A stretch of 64,000 nt of DNA from Aestuariivita sp049276915 (lineage in GTDB: Bacteria; Pseudomonadota; Alphaproteobacteria; Rhodobacterales; Rhodobacteraceae): positions 1 through 64,000 of the forward strand of contig NZ_JBASXK010000076.1 in the NCBI RefSeq assembly GCF_049276915.1, read 5' to 3'. The translations under genes and the position numbers were made by a program. A model generated the notes under the pieces. It did not search any database. It saw nothing but the letters and a program-made list of their open reading frames with translations, and was not told the DNA's origin. Below, piece by piece: positions 26,327 to 34,099 of this stretch. The number at the start of each line of letters is the position of its first letter. The first letter of the stretch is position 1.

Positions 26327-27189
26327 TTCGGTACTCCCGCAGCCATGAGTTCGATCACTTCGGCTTTTGCCAGTATTTCAAGCGCAGTTGCAACATGCAG
26401 GTTTTCCACGATCCGGCCATCCACGACCGCAACGCCCTGCCCGGCGGCCTCGGCCTCCTCGAAGGCGGCGATCTGGCGGCGCGCCAGATCGGTTTCCGCC
26501 TCGGACGGGGCAAAGGCGGTATTGGTCACATCGACCTGCGCGGGATGGATCAGCGTTTTGCCGTCAAATCCCATATCGCGCCCCTGATCGCATTCGGCCT
26601 TCAGGCCCGCGTCATCCTTGAAGGCGTTATAGACGCCATCCACGATCACCACCCCATTGGCCTTGGCCGCAAGCAGGCACAGGCCCAGCGAGGTGATCAG
26701 CGGCACACGGTCGGCGCGAAACCGGGTCTGCAGATCCTTGGCCAGATCATTGGTGCCCATCACCATGCCCGTCAGCTTGGGATGGGCGGCAATGGCATCG
26801 GCATTCAGCATGCCGCGCGGTGTTTCCATCATCGCCCAGATCGCCAGGTCGCCGGTCAGTGCCGCAAGCTTGTCCAGATCGGCGGGGCTGTTCACCTTGG
26901 GCAGCAGCACCGCATCGGCATCCATGCCCGCAACCGCGCGCGCATCATCGGCCCCCCATTCGGTATCCAGCCCGTTGATCCGCACGATCTTCATGCGCGC
27001 GCCATAGCCGCCCGCCGCCAGAGCCTCGGCCAGCGTGCCCCGGGCATTGACCTTTTCATCGACCGAAACCGCATCTTCCAGATCAAAGATGATCGCATCC
27101 ACCGGCAGGCTGCGCGCCTTGTCCAATGCACGGGGTTTTGAGCCGGGAATATACAGAACCGAACGATAAGGGCGGGCGCGATGATCCAT
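26323..27189 (-). CDS. mcl2: CitE-like CoA-ester hydrolase/lyase, probably (3S)-malyl-CoA thioesterase
   Basis: A 288-residue TIM-barrel enzyme of the HpcH/HpaI/CitE family. RSVLYIPGSKPRALDKA, IIFDLEDAV, RINGLDT and DGVYNAFKDDAGL are typical of the CoA-ester lyases. It is shorter than Mcl1 (318 residues) and its start differs. The location beside mch and upstream of sdh fits mcl2 of Rhodobacter sphaeroides, whose product hydrolyses malyl-CoA to malate and CoA. Mcl1-type lyase activity is the alternative. First gene of the coupled mcl2-nnrU-DUF1737-mch operon; the 181 bp upstream contain its promoter. Confidence 0.85.
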   Translation of the reverse strand: MDHRARPYRSVLYIPGSKPRALDKARSLPVDAIIFDLEDAVSVDEKVNARGTLAEALAAGGYGARMKIVRINGLDTEWGADDARAVAGMDADAVLLPKVNSPADLDKLAALTGDLAIWAMMETPRGMLNADAIAAHPKLTGMVMGTNDLAKDLQTRFRADRVPLITSLGLCLLAAKANGVVIVDGVYNAFKDDAGLKAECDQGRDMGFDGKTLIHPAQVDVTNTAFAPSEAETDLARRQIAAFEEAEAAGQGVAVVDGRIVENLHVATALEILAKAEVIELMAAGVPK

Positions 27190-27370
27190 GCGAGGCTCCG
27201 GCTGGCGACATAAAATTGCGCAAAGGGGTGCAGCTTTTTTCCGATATGTTCAAGCGCAAATGTGCCGCACTGCAGCAGAACCAGCCGCCCGCACGCTGCG
27301 TTAACCCTGTTTTCAGAGGTCCCGCATCAGTCTTGCGACATCAAACGCGCTTCATGGGAAAGGGCATGCA

Positions 27371-27685
27371 ATGAACGACACGGTCTATAAAATCACCTTC
27401 GGACTGGGCCTTCTGGCGCTGGCCGCGACGGAAGTGGCTGCACAATCGGGCAATTGCGCCCCGCGCGAGGTGGTCATCGAACGGCTTGCCGACACTTTTG
27501 GCGAAAGCCGCCGAAGCGTTGGCCTCGGCGGTCAGGGGCATATGGTGGAAACCTTCGCCTCGCGCGAAACAGGCACATGGACGATCACGGTCACAGCGCC
27601 CAGCGGCATCACCTGCCTGGTTGCCTCGGGTCAATCCTTCGAGACCGTGAGCGACGCACTGCCCAACACCGACGACGACGCATGA
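27371..27685 (+). CDS. Small secreted protein of unknown function
   Basis: A 104-residue protein with a signal peptide (about 1-24, ending EVAA before QSGN). The mature part has two cysteines (Cys29 in SGNCAPREV and the one in SGITCLVASG) that could form a disulfide. APREVVIERLADTFGESRRS gives the impression of a conserved roseobacter family. It is divergent from mcl2 and convergent with the TSUP gene. I assign no function. Confidence 0.7.
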   Translation: MNDTVYKITFGLGLLALAATEVAAQSGNCAPREVVIERLADTFGESRRSVGLGGQGHMVETFASRETGTWTITVTAPSGITCLVASGQSFETVSDALPNTDDDA

Positions 27686-27716
27686 AGCTCGGTCCGGGCG
27701 GGCAGACTGCGCAGGG

Positions 27717-28472
27717 TCATGTCAATGCGTCCCAGATCAGTTTGCTCCCCGTGACGACCAGCAGAAAATAGGTGATCCGGAAAAACAACCACTCGGGCAC
27801 CAGATGATGCGCCTTCACACCCAGCCAGGCCCCCAGAAGGGCGAAAGGTGCCAGCACGATATTGGCGATCAGGGTCTCAAGCGTGAAAAGACCCAGAAAC
27901 GCGTAAGGGATGAACTTGACGATGTTGATCGCCCAGAACAGCAGCACCGTGGTCGCCTGAAACTCGGTTTTGCTCAGGCGCTGAGACAGCAGATAGACCG
28001 CTGCCGGCGGGCCGCCCGCATGGCTGACGAAACTGGTGAACCCGGCCACACAGCCGGCGATCCATCCCGCCCAGACCGGCAATCTTTGCTGAAAGGGCCG
28101 GATCATCCCGCGTGCCTGCACCACCTGCCAGGCCACGAAGCCGATCGAGATCGCCCCGATCAGCAACCGAAACAGATCCGCATCCGCCACCGAATAAAGC
28201 GCCGCCCCCAAGGCCACGCCCGGCACGCCGCCCATGATCAGCACCCTGACATCGGGAAAGCTCCACTTGCGCCAATAGGGCCGCAGCGTTGCCACATCGA
28301 TCAGCATCAACAAAGGCAGCATCACCCCCAGCGCCAGCCCCGGATCGACCACCAGCGCCAGAATCGCTGCCGCCGCAAAGGCCGCCCCCGACCCGAACCC
28401 GCCTTTTGATACTCCGGCAAACAGAACCGCCGGGCCCGCGATTGCGAAAAACTCAAGGTTCAATTCCAGCAT
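27717..28472 (-). CDS. TSUP (TauE/SafE) family membrane protein, second copy
   Basis: A 251-residue polytopic membrane protein. GVSKGGFGSGAAFAAAAIL is the first TSUP repeat, and SFVSHAGGPPAAVYLL the second. It lacks the large cytoplasmic loop of the other TSUP protein (5185-6111), so they belong to different branches. Start at 28472 has GGAG 8 bases upstream; an in-frame upstream start at 28550 would add a hydrophilic tail and is less likely. It is divergent from mdh. Substrate unknown. Confidence 0.85.
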   Translation of the reverse strand: MLELNLEFFAIAGPAVLFAGVSKGGFGSGAAFAAAAILALVVDPGLALGVMLPLLMLIDVATLRPYWRKWSFPDVRVLIMGGVPGVALGAALYSVADADLFRLLIGAISIGFVAWQVVQARGMIRPFQQRLPVWAGWIAGCVAGFTSFVSHAGGPPAAVYLLSQRLSKTEFQATTVLLFWAINIVKFIPYAFLGLFTLETLIANIVLAPFALLGAWLGVKAHHLVPEWLFFRITYFLLVVTGSKLIWDALT

Positions 28473-28632
28473 GCACGGGTCTCCAAGGGCCTTGCCGGTC
28501 AAAGCCTTACCCGGTTCGCGCCGCCCGGAACAGGCCCCCTCGCGCGACATGCCGCAGAACCTGTCCCTTGCATGGAGGGCTATAACGCTCTAACCGAGGC
28601 GGCGAAATTTCATCGGATCGGAGAGACATCCA

Positions 28633-29595
28633 ATGGCCAGACCCAAGATCGCCCTCATCGGCGCAGGTCAAATCGGTGGCACCCTAGCGCACCTTGCAGC
28701 AATCAAAGAACTCGGCGACGTGGTCCTGTTCGACATCGCCGAAGGCACGCCCGAGGGCAAAGCGCTCGATATCGCGGAATCCGGCCCATCCGAAGGCTTT
28801 GACGCTTCGCTGCGCGGCACGCAATCCTATGCCGATATCGCAGGTGCCGACGTGTGCATCGTCACCGCCGGTGTGCCGCGCAAACCCGGCATGAGCCGCG
28901 ACGACCTTCTGGGCATCAACCTCAAGGTGATGAAATCCGTCGGCGAAGGCATCCGCGATCACGCACCCAATGCCTTTGTGATCTGCATCACCAATCCGCT
29001 GGATGCGATGGTCTGGGCGCTGCGCGAGTTTTCGGGCCTGCCCCACAACATGGTCTGCGGCATGGCCGGCGTTCTGGACAGCGCGCGCTTCCGCCACTTC
29101 CTCAGCCTGGAATTCAACGTATCGATGAAAGACGTCACCGCCTTTGTTCTGGGCGGTCACGGCGACACGATGGTCCCGCTGACACGCTATTCGACCGTGG
29201 CCGGTATCCCGCTGCCCGATCTGGTCGAGATGGGCTGGACCAGCCAGGAGAAACTGGACGGCATCGTTCAGCGCACCCGTGATGGTGGCGCCGAAATCGT
29301 CGGCCTGCTGAAAACCGGCTCGGCGTTTTATGCGCCCGCCACATCGGCCATCGAAATGGCCGAAGCCTTCCTCAAGGACCAAAAGCGCCTGCTGCCCTGC
29401 GCGGCCTATTGCGACGGTGAATTCGGCCTAAAGGACATGTATGTCGGCGTGCCGACGATCATCGGGGCCGGCGGCATCGAAAAGATCGTCGACATCAAGA
29501 TGACCAAGGACGAACAGGCCATGTTCGACAATTCGGTCAATGCCGTGAAAGGTCTGGTCGAGGCCTGCAAGGGGATCGACAGCTCGCTGGCCTAA
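28633..29595 (+). CDS. mdh: Malate dehydrogenase (LDH-like type)
   Basis: A 320-residue NAD-dependent enzyme interconverting malate and oxaloacetate in the TCA cycle. GAGQIGG (residues 10-16) binds NAD, RKPGMSR carries the substrate arginines on the active-site loop, and His176 in GGHGD is the catalytic base. The Gln in GAGQIGG and the sequence style are those of the alphaproteobacterial/Bacteroidetes LDH-like MDH. A strong terminator follows (29619-29648), so it is not read through into sucC. Confidence 0.98.
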   Translation: MARPKIALIGAGQIGGTLAHLAAIKELGDVVLFDIAEGTPEGKALDIAESGPSEGFDASLRGTQSYADIAGADVCIVTAGVPRKPGMSRDDLLGINLKVMKSVGEGIRDHAPNAFVICITNPLDAMVWALREFSGLPHNMVCGMAGVLDSARFRHFLSLEFNVSMKDVTAFVLGGHGDTMVPLTRYSTVAGIPLPDLVEMGWTSQEKLDGIVQRTRDGGAEIVGLLKTGSAFYAPATSAIEMAEAFLKDQKRLLPCAAYCDGEFGLKDMYVGVPTIIGAGGIEKIVDIKMTKDEQAMFDNSVNAVKGLVEACKGIDSSLA

Positions 29596-29618
29596 GCCCG
29601 CAGCCCCTGAAAATCACC

Positions 29619-29648
29619 AAGGCGCACCTTCGCGGGTGCGCCTTTTTC
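29619..29648 (+). terminator. Rho-independent terminator of mdh
   Basis: AAGGCGCACC (29619-29628) pairs perfectly with GGTGCGCCTT (29635-29644) across a TTCGCG loop, followed by TTT. Confidence 0.92.
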
Positions 29649-29651
29649 GTT

Positions 29652-29729
29652 TGTGATCACAGCGAAACGAATCGCGGCGGCACGCCGTTCGAAAATAATG
29701 TGATCACACTTTTTCGTGCTGTGATCACA
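29652..29729. promoter_or_regulatory. Three TGTGATCACA palindromes upstream of sucC
   Basis: Perfect copies at 29652-29661, 29699-29708 and 29720-29729. The last two are 21 bp apart (centre to centre) and about 136 and 115 bp before the sucC start, almost the geometry seen before sdhC (23682-23712). The first is 47 bp further up, next to the mdh terminator. The region 29596-29839 holds no gene. Confidence 0.78.
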
Positions 29730-29839
29730 AATGTCGCTTTTTTCTCCGAATTTCGCACCTGCGGCAAAAAATCGTTTAACCCGGCATAAACGAGCGACCT
29801 ATAGCTCAGGCAATCATAGCAAAACGGGACAGTTTTTTC

Positions 29840-31033
29840 ATGAACATCCACGAATACCAGGCCAAGGCCCTGCTGCGCAGCTACGGAGCTCCGGTTTCAG
29901 ACGGGCGCGTCGTGCTCAAGGCGGAAGACGCAAAAACCGCAGCCGGGGCACTTGATGGTCCGTTGTGGGTCGTCAAGGCACAGATCCACGCAGGCGGTCG
30001 CGGCAAGGGATCGTTCAAGGAAACCGACGCCGGTGAAAAAGGCGGCGTGCGCCTGACCAAATCCGTGGAAGAGGCCGCCGAAGAAGCCAAGAAGATGCTG
30101 GGCCGCACATTGGTCACCCACCAGACCGGCCCCGCCGGCAAGCAGGTGAACCGCATCTATATCGAAGACGGCGCGGGCATCGAGACCGAGATGTATCTTG
30201 CCCTTCTGGTGGATCGCCAGACCAGCCGCATCAGCTTTGTCTGTTCCACCGAAGGCGGGATGGATATCGAAGAGGTGGCCGCGGCCACACCCGAAAAGAT
30301 CCTGTCCTTCTCGGTCGATCCCGCAACCGGCTATCAGGCCTTTCACGGCCGCCGCATCGCGTTTTCGCTGGGCCTTGAAGGCAAGCAGGTCAAGCAATGC
30401 GTCGCCCTGATGGGCCTTCTTTACAAGGCCTTCGTCGAAAAAGACATGGAGATGCTGGAGATCAACCCCCTGATCGTCACCGACAGCGGCGATCTCAAGG
30501 TGCTGGATGCCAAGGTCAGCTTTGACGGCAACGCGATGTATCGCCATGCCGATATCGCCGAACTGCGCGACACCACCGAAGAGGACCCCAAGGAACTCGA
30601 GGCGTCCAAATACGACCTCAACTATATCGCTCTGGATGGCGAAATCGGCTGCATGGTGAACGGCGCGGGCCTTGCCATGGCCACCATGGACATCATCAAG
30701 CTTTATGGCGCGGAACCGGCCAACTTCCTCGACGTGGGTGGTGGCGCGACCAAGGAAAAAGTGACCGAGGCGTTCAAGATCATCACCTCGGATCCTCAGG
30801 TCAAAGGGATCCTCGTGAACATCTTCGGCGGCATCATGCGCTGTGACGTGATCGCCGAGGGCGTGGTCGCCGCGGTCAAGGAAGTCGGCCTGAAGGTTCC
30901 GCTGGTCGTGCGTCTTGAAGGCACCAATGTGGAAAAAGGCAAAGAGATCATCAACACCTCCGGGCTGGACGTGATCGCCGCTGACAATCTGCGCGACGGG
31001 GCCGAAAAGATCGTGAAAGCGGTCAAGGGCTGA
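29840..31033 (+). CDS. sucC: Succinyl-CoA synthetase (ADP-forming), beta subunit
   Basis: A 397-residue ATP-grasp subunit. MNIHEYQAKALLRSYGAPV is the standard start, KAQIHAGGRGKG is in the nucleotide-binding fold, and LEINPLIV and NIFGGIMRCDVIA are the CoA-interface blocks. With SucD it makes succinate and ATP from succinyl-CoA. It is the first gene of a long operon down to lpdA. The sucD partner lies 1.36 kb downstream, separated by two unrelated genes. Confidence 0.98.
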   Translation: MNIHEYQAKALLRSYGAPVSDGRVVLKAEDAKTAAGALDGPLWVVKAQIHAGGRGKGSFKETDAGEKGGVRLTKSVEEAAEEAKKMLGRTLVTHQTGPAGKQVNRIYIEDGAGIETEMYLALLVDRQTSRISFVCSTEGGMDIEEVAAATPEKILSFSVDPATGYQAFHGRRIAFSLGLEGKQVKQCVALMGLLYKAFVEKDMEMLEINPLIVTDSGDLKVLDAKVSFDGNAMYRHADIAELRDTTEEDPKELEASKYDLNYIALDGEIGCMVNGAGLAMATMDIIKLYGAEPANFLDVGGGATKEKVTEAFKIITSDPQVKGILVNIFGGIMRCDVIAEGVVAAVKEVGLKVPLVVRLEGTNVEKGKEIINTSGLDVIAADNLRDGAEKIVKAVKG

Positions 31034-31037
31034 TCCT

Positions 31038-31577
31038 TTGACCGTGGACGCGACCATGATCGACACCACCGGCGAACTGAGCGTCGGACGCGACTGGGCC
31101 AGATCGCTGGCCCTGCCCGCGCTGTGCATCGCGGTGTCGGTGGTATTCTGGTTCGGCATGACCATGCAGGTGGACAGCTTTTTTGAAAGGCGGTTTCAGA
31201 GTCAATCCTGGCTGGTGTTTCCCTTGATCGCGCCCTTCACGCTCTGGGTCGGCTATCGGCTCGTCTGGCCGGTCGGCGCGCTGATCCGCATGACACCTGA
31301 CGGGTTTCAGGATCGACGCGTGAACGGTACCGTCATCCCGTGGACCGAAATCAGGAACGCGGTCCGAAAGGGCGAATTCGTCTACCTGACGCTGAAACGC
31401 ACGTTCGCCCGGTCCTATCGGTTTTCACCCTCGCAACGGATACTCAAGGCAACACGCAAGAACGCCGGACCAACCCACCTGCTGATCGCGCATTGGTGCG
31501 TGGCGGCCACCGGGGATGAACTGCTGGAGGCGATACAGGCCTATCGCCGGGCCCATGCGCCGGAGGGTCGGGCATGA
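31038..31577 (+). CDS. Two-helix membrane protein with a PH-like domain, unknown function
   Basis: About 179 residues. Two transmembrane helices (about 24-44 and 58-78) are followed by a compact domain with the bacterial PH-like pattern (IRMTPDGFQDRRVNGTVIPW then TEIRNAVRKG). The start is uncertain: TTG at 31038 has AAGGG 8 bases upstream, whereas ATG at 31056 lacks a clear site. It begins 4 bp after sucC and its stop overlaps the next start (ATGA). It was probably inserted between sucC and sucD together with the methyltransferase. Confidence 0.7.
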   Translation: MTVDATMIDTTGELSVGRDWARSLALPALCIAVSVVFWFGMTMQVDSFFERRFQSQSWLVFPLIAPFTLWVGYRLVWPVGALIRMTPDGFQDRRVNGTVIPWTEIRNAVRKGEFVYLTLKRTFARSYRFSPSQRILKATRKNAGPTHLLIAHWCVAATGDELLEAIQAYRRAHAPEGRA

Positions 31578-32374
31578 ACGCGCATCCCGATCTCCGCGAC
31601 TGCCCGGCCTGCGGGTCCGCGACCGTCGCGGCCCTGCCGGATCTTGCGCCGGAGCCCTGGCATATCGGCGGGTGTGCCGAGTGCGATTTCGTGTTCCTGC
31701 GCAACCCGGTCGATTACACCGCACTTGAAGAAAAGCACGCCTGGGAAACCACCTATAGCACCGAGCATGAGGCCCGCGAGGCCAAACGCGGCATGGTGCG
31801 CCGCATCGCGCGACAGGTGCGGATCCTGGGTTATGGGCTGCGCGGCAAACGCGCCCAGGTCTATCTCAAGCACCTCGAGCCCGGCCCCGTTCTGGACATC
31901 GGCTGCGGCGATGTGGTGCGCTTTGACGCTCCGTTCACGCCCTATGGCATCGAACTCAGCAAGGCGCTTTGCGCGAAGGCCGACGCCACGATGCGCGCAC
32001 GCGGCGGCTATTGCCTGCAAGGTGCCGGTGCCGAAAGGATCGGTGACTGGCCCGAAAACATGTTCAGCGCCGTGTTGATGCACAGCTTTCTTGAACATGA
32101 GGTCAACTTTCCGCAGCTGCTGGAGGGGTGCTTTCGCGTGCTCAAACCGAACGGGCGCGCTTTCATCCGGGTTCCGAATTTCGCGGCCCTCAATCGGCGC
32201 ATTCAGGGTGCCAACTGGGCCGGCCTGCGCCATCCCGATCACGTCAACTACTTCACACCCGCCACACTCCAGAGCGTCTGCGAACGCACCGGATTTCAGT
32301 TCAAACTCGTGAACCGGTTCAAAATCTGGCTGGACGACAACATCCAGGCACTCGCCATCAAGCCAGCCGCCTAA
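31574..32374 (+). CDS. Class I SAM-dependent methyltransferase with N-terminal zinc ribbon
   Basis: A 266-residue protein. The N-terminus has Cys10-x-x-Cys13 and Cys34-x-x-Cys37, a zinc-ribbon pattern common in methyltransferases acting on sugars or lipids. The Rossmann core has VLDIGCGDV (SAM site) and HSFLEHEVNFPQLLEG with CFRVLKPNGRAF. The ATGA overlap with the preceding gene shows coupling. Substrate unknown. It lies between sucC and sucD, with no evident link to the TCA cycle. Confidence 0.85.
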   Translation: MNAHPDLRDCPACGSATVAALPDLAPEPWHIGGCAECDFVFLRNPVDYTALEEKHAWETTYSTEHEAREAKRGMVRRIARQVRILGYGLRGKRAQVYLKHLEPGPVLDIGCGDVVRFDAPFTPYGIELSKALCAKADATMRARGGYCLQGAGAERIGDWPENMFSAVLMHSFLEHEVNFPQLLEGCFRVLKPNGRAFIRVPNFAALNRRIQGANWAGLRHPDHVNYFTPATLQSVCERTGFQFKLVNRFKIWLDDNIQALAIKPAA

Positions 32375-32394
32375 AGCAAGGAACATCCAAGACA

Positions 32395-33276
32395 ATGGCC
32401 GTACTTATCGACGAAAACACCAAAGTGATCTGCCAGGGCTTCACAGGAAGCCAGGGCACGTTCCATTCCGAACAGGCCATCGCCTATGGCACCAAGATGG
32501 TTGGCGGCGTGACACCCGGCAAAGGCGGCATGACCCATCTGGACCTGCCCGTGTTCAACTCGGTCCACGAGGCCAGACATGTCACCGGGGCCAATGCCAC
32601 GGTGATCTATGTCCCGCCCCCCTTTGCGGCGGATTCGATCCTCGAGGCCATCGACGCCGAAATGGAGGTGATCGTCTGCATCACCGAAGGCATTCCCGTG
32701 CTGGACATGATGAAGGTCAAGCGCGCGCTCGAAGGCTCCAACTCCCGCCTGATCGGGCCCAACTGCCCGGGGGTCATCACGCCGGATGCCTGCAAGATCG
32801 GCATCATGCCCGGCCATATCCACAAACGCGGCAGCGTCGGCGTGGTCAGCCGGTCGGGCACGCTGACCTATGAGGCGGTCAAACAGACCACCGATGTGGG
32901 TCTGGGCCAGTCCACCTGCGTCGGCATCGGCGGTGATCCGATCAAGGGCACGGAACATATCGACGTGCTGGAATGGTTCCTGGCCGATGATGAAACCCAG
33001 GCGATCATCATGATCGGCGAAATCGGCGGCAGCGCCGAAGAAGAAGCCGCGCAATTCCTGGCCGATGAGCGCAAGAAAGGCCGCTGGAAACCCACCGCCG
33101 GCTTCATTGCAGGCCGCACCGCCCCTCCGGGCCGCCGCATGGGCCATGCCGGCGCCATCGTCGCAGGTGGCAAGGGCGGTGCCGAGGACAAGATCGAAGC
33201 GATGAAAGCCGCCGGCATCGTCGTTGCGGAAAGCCCCGCAAGCCTGGGCGAAGCCGTGCTGGAGGCCATCGGATGA
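32395..33276 (+). CDS. sucD: Succinyl-CoA synthetase (ADP-forming), alpha subunit
   Basis: A 293-residue subunit that carries the phosphohistidine: His251 in RRMGHAGAI. CoA binding uses GFTGSQGTFHSEQAI, and GPNCPGVITP is also conserved. The start at 32395 is set by the family N-terminus (MAVLIDENTKVICQG); the ribosome site is poor (AAGGA, 12 bases upstream), so translation may depend on the upstream genes. The stop overlaps the next gene (ATGA). Confidence 0.98.
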   Translation: MAVLIDENTKVICQGFTGSQGTFHSEQAIAYGTKMVGGVTPGKGGMTHLDLPVFNSVHEARHVTGANATVIYVPPPFAADSILEAIDAEMEVIVCITEGIPVLDMMKVKRALEGSNSRLIGPNCPGVITPDACKIGIMPGHIHKRGSVGVVSRSGTLTYEAVKQTTDVGLGQSTCVGIGGDPIKGTEHIDVLEWFLADDETQAIIMIGEIGGSAEEEAAQFLADERKKGRWKPTAGFIAGRTAPPGRRMGHAGAIVAGGKGGAEDKIEAMKAAGIVVAESPASLGEAVLEAIG

Positions 33277-34034
33277 TACGCGCAACGCTCACCGCCGCGC
33301 TTGCCGCGCTGAGCTTTGTTGCTCTTGCCACGCTGGCCTTGGCGCAATCGCCCGGACCATTGCAGGGCAAGATCTATGGCTCGGGCAACAAAGCCCTGGT
33401 GGTGGTGCTGCATGGCGATCTCAGCAGTGGCGGCCAGGCGACCTATCATTTCGATATCGCCAACAGCATCGCCAGAGCCAACCCCAACGTCACGGTCATG
33501 GCGATGATCCGCCCCGGCTATTCCGGCGGCTCGGGGCTCAAATCGCCCGGCTCGAACACGAACCGATCGGACCATTACACCAAGCGCAACAACCAGCTTG
33601 TTGCCCAGACGATCCAGAACATGGCCCAGCAACTTGGCACCACCAAGGTGATCGGCGTCGGCCATTCCGGAGGCGCGGCGCAGCTGGGTGGTGTTCTGGG
33701 GCTGGCCCCGGGCCTTTTGGACAGCGCCGTGCTGGTCTCCTGCCCCTGCGACATCGCAACCTGGCGCGCCTCCAAGGGCCGTGGCCCCTGGAAAAACAGC
33801 GCAGGCCAATCTCCGGACAAGCAGATCAGCAAGATCGCCAAGGGCACCCGCCTGGTGCTGATCGTGGGCACGCGCGACGACAACACCCGTCTCAGCCTGT
33901 CGGAAAGCTATGCCGCTTCCGCCAAGGCACGCGGCCTCAACGTTCAGCTGATCCCGGTCAATGGCGCAGGCCACGGGTTCAACAAACTTCAAGGCACGGT
34001 TCTGAAATCCGTGAACTCCGAGCTCAGGCGGTAA
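33273..34034 (+). CDS. Secreted alpha/beta hydrolase
   Basis: A 253-residue protein with a signal peptide (about 1-24, ending LALA before QSPG). The hydrolase fold has the oxyanion strand VVVLHGDLSS (about 44-52), nucleophile Ser132 in GVGHSGGAA, and a GAGHGF block near the C-terminus with the catalytic His. It would act in the periplasm. Coupled to sucD by ATGA overlap. Substrate unknown; the position between sucD and sucA is odd for a secreted enzyme. Confidence 0.85.
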   Translation: MIRATLTAALAALSFVALATLALAQSPGPLQGKIYGSGNKALVVVLHGDLSSGGQATYHFDIANSIARANPNVTVMAMIRPGYSGGSGLKSPGSNTNRSDHYTKRNNQLVAQTIQNMAQQLGTTKVIGVGHSGGAAQLGGVLGLAPGLLDSAVLVSCPCDIATWRASKGRGPWKNSAGQSPDKQISKIAKGTRLVLIVGTRDDNTRLSLSESYAASAKARGLNVQLIPVNGAGHGFNKLQGTVLKSVNSELRR

Positions 34035-34099
34035 CCCATGATCCCTGTCGCTTGCCCCCGCCCACATACCCCCGGTCCCAACCCAACACAGGCACCCCA

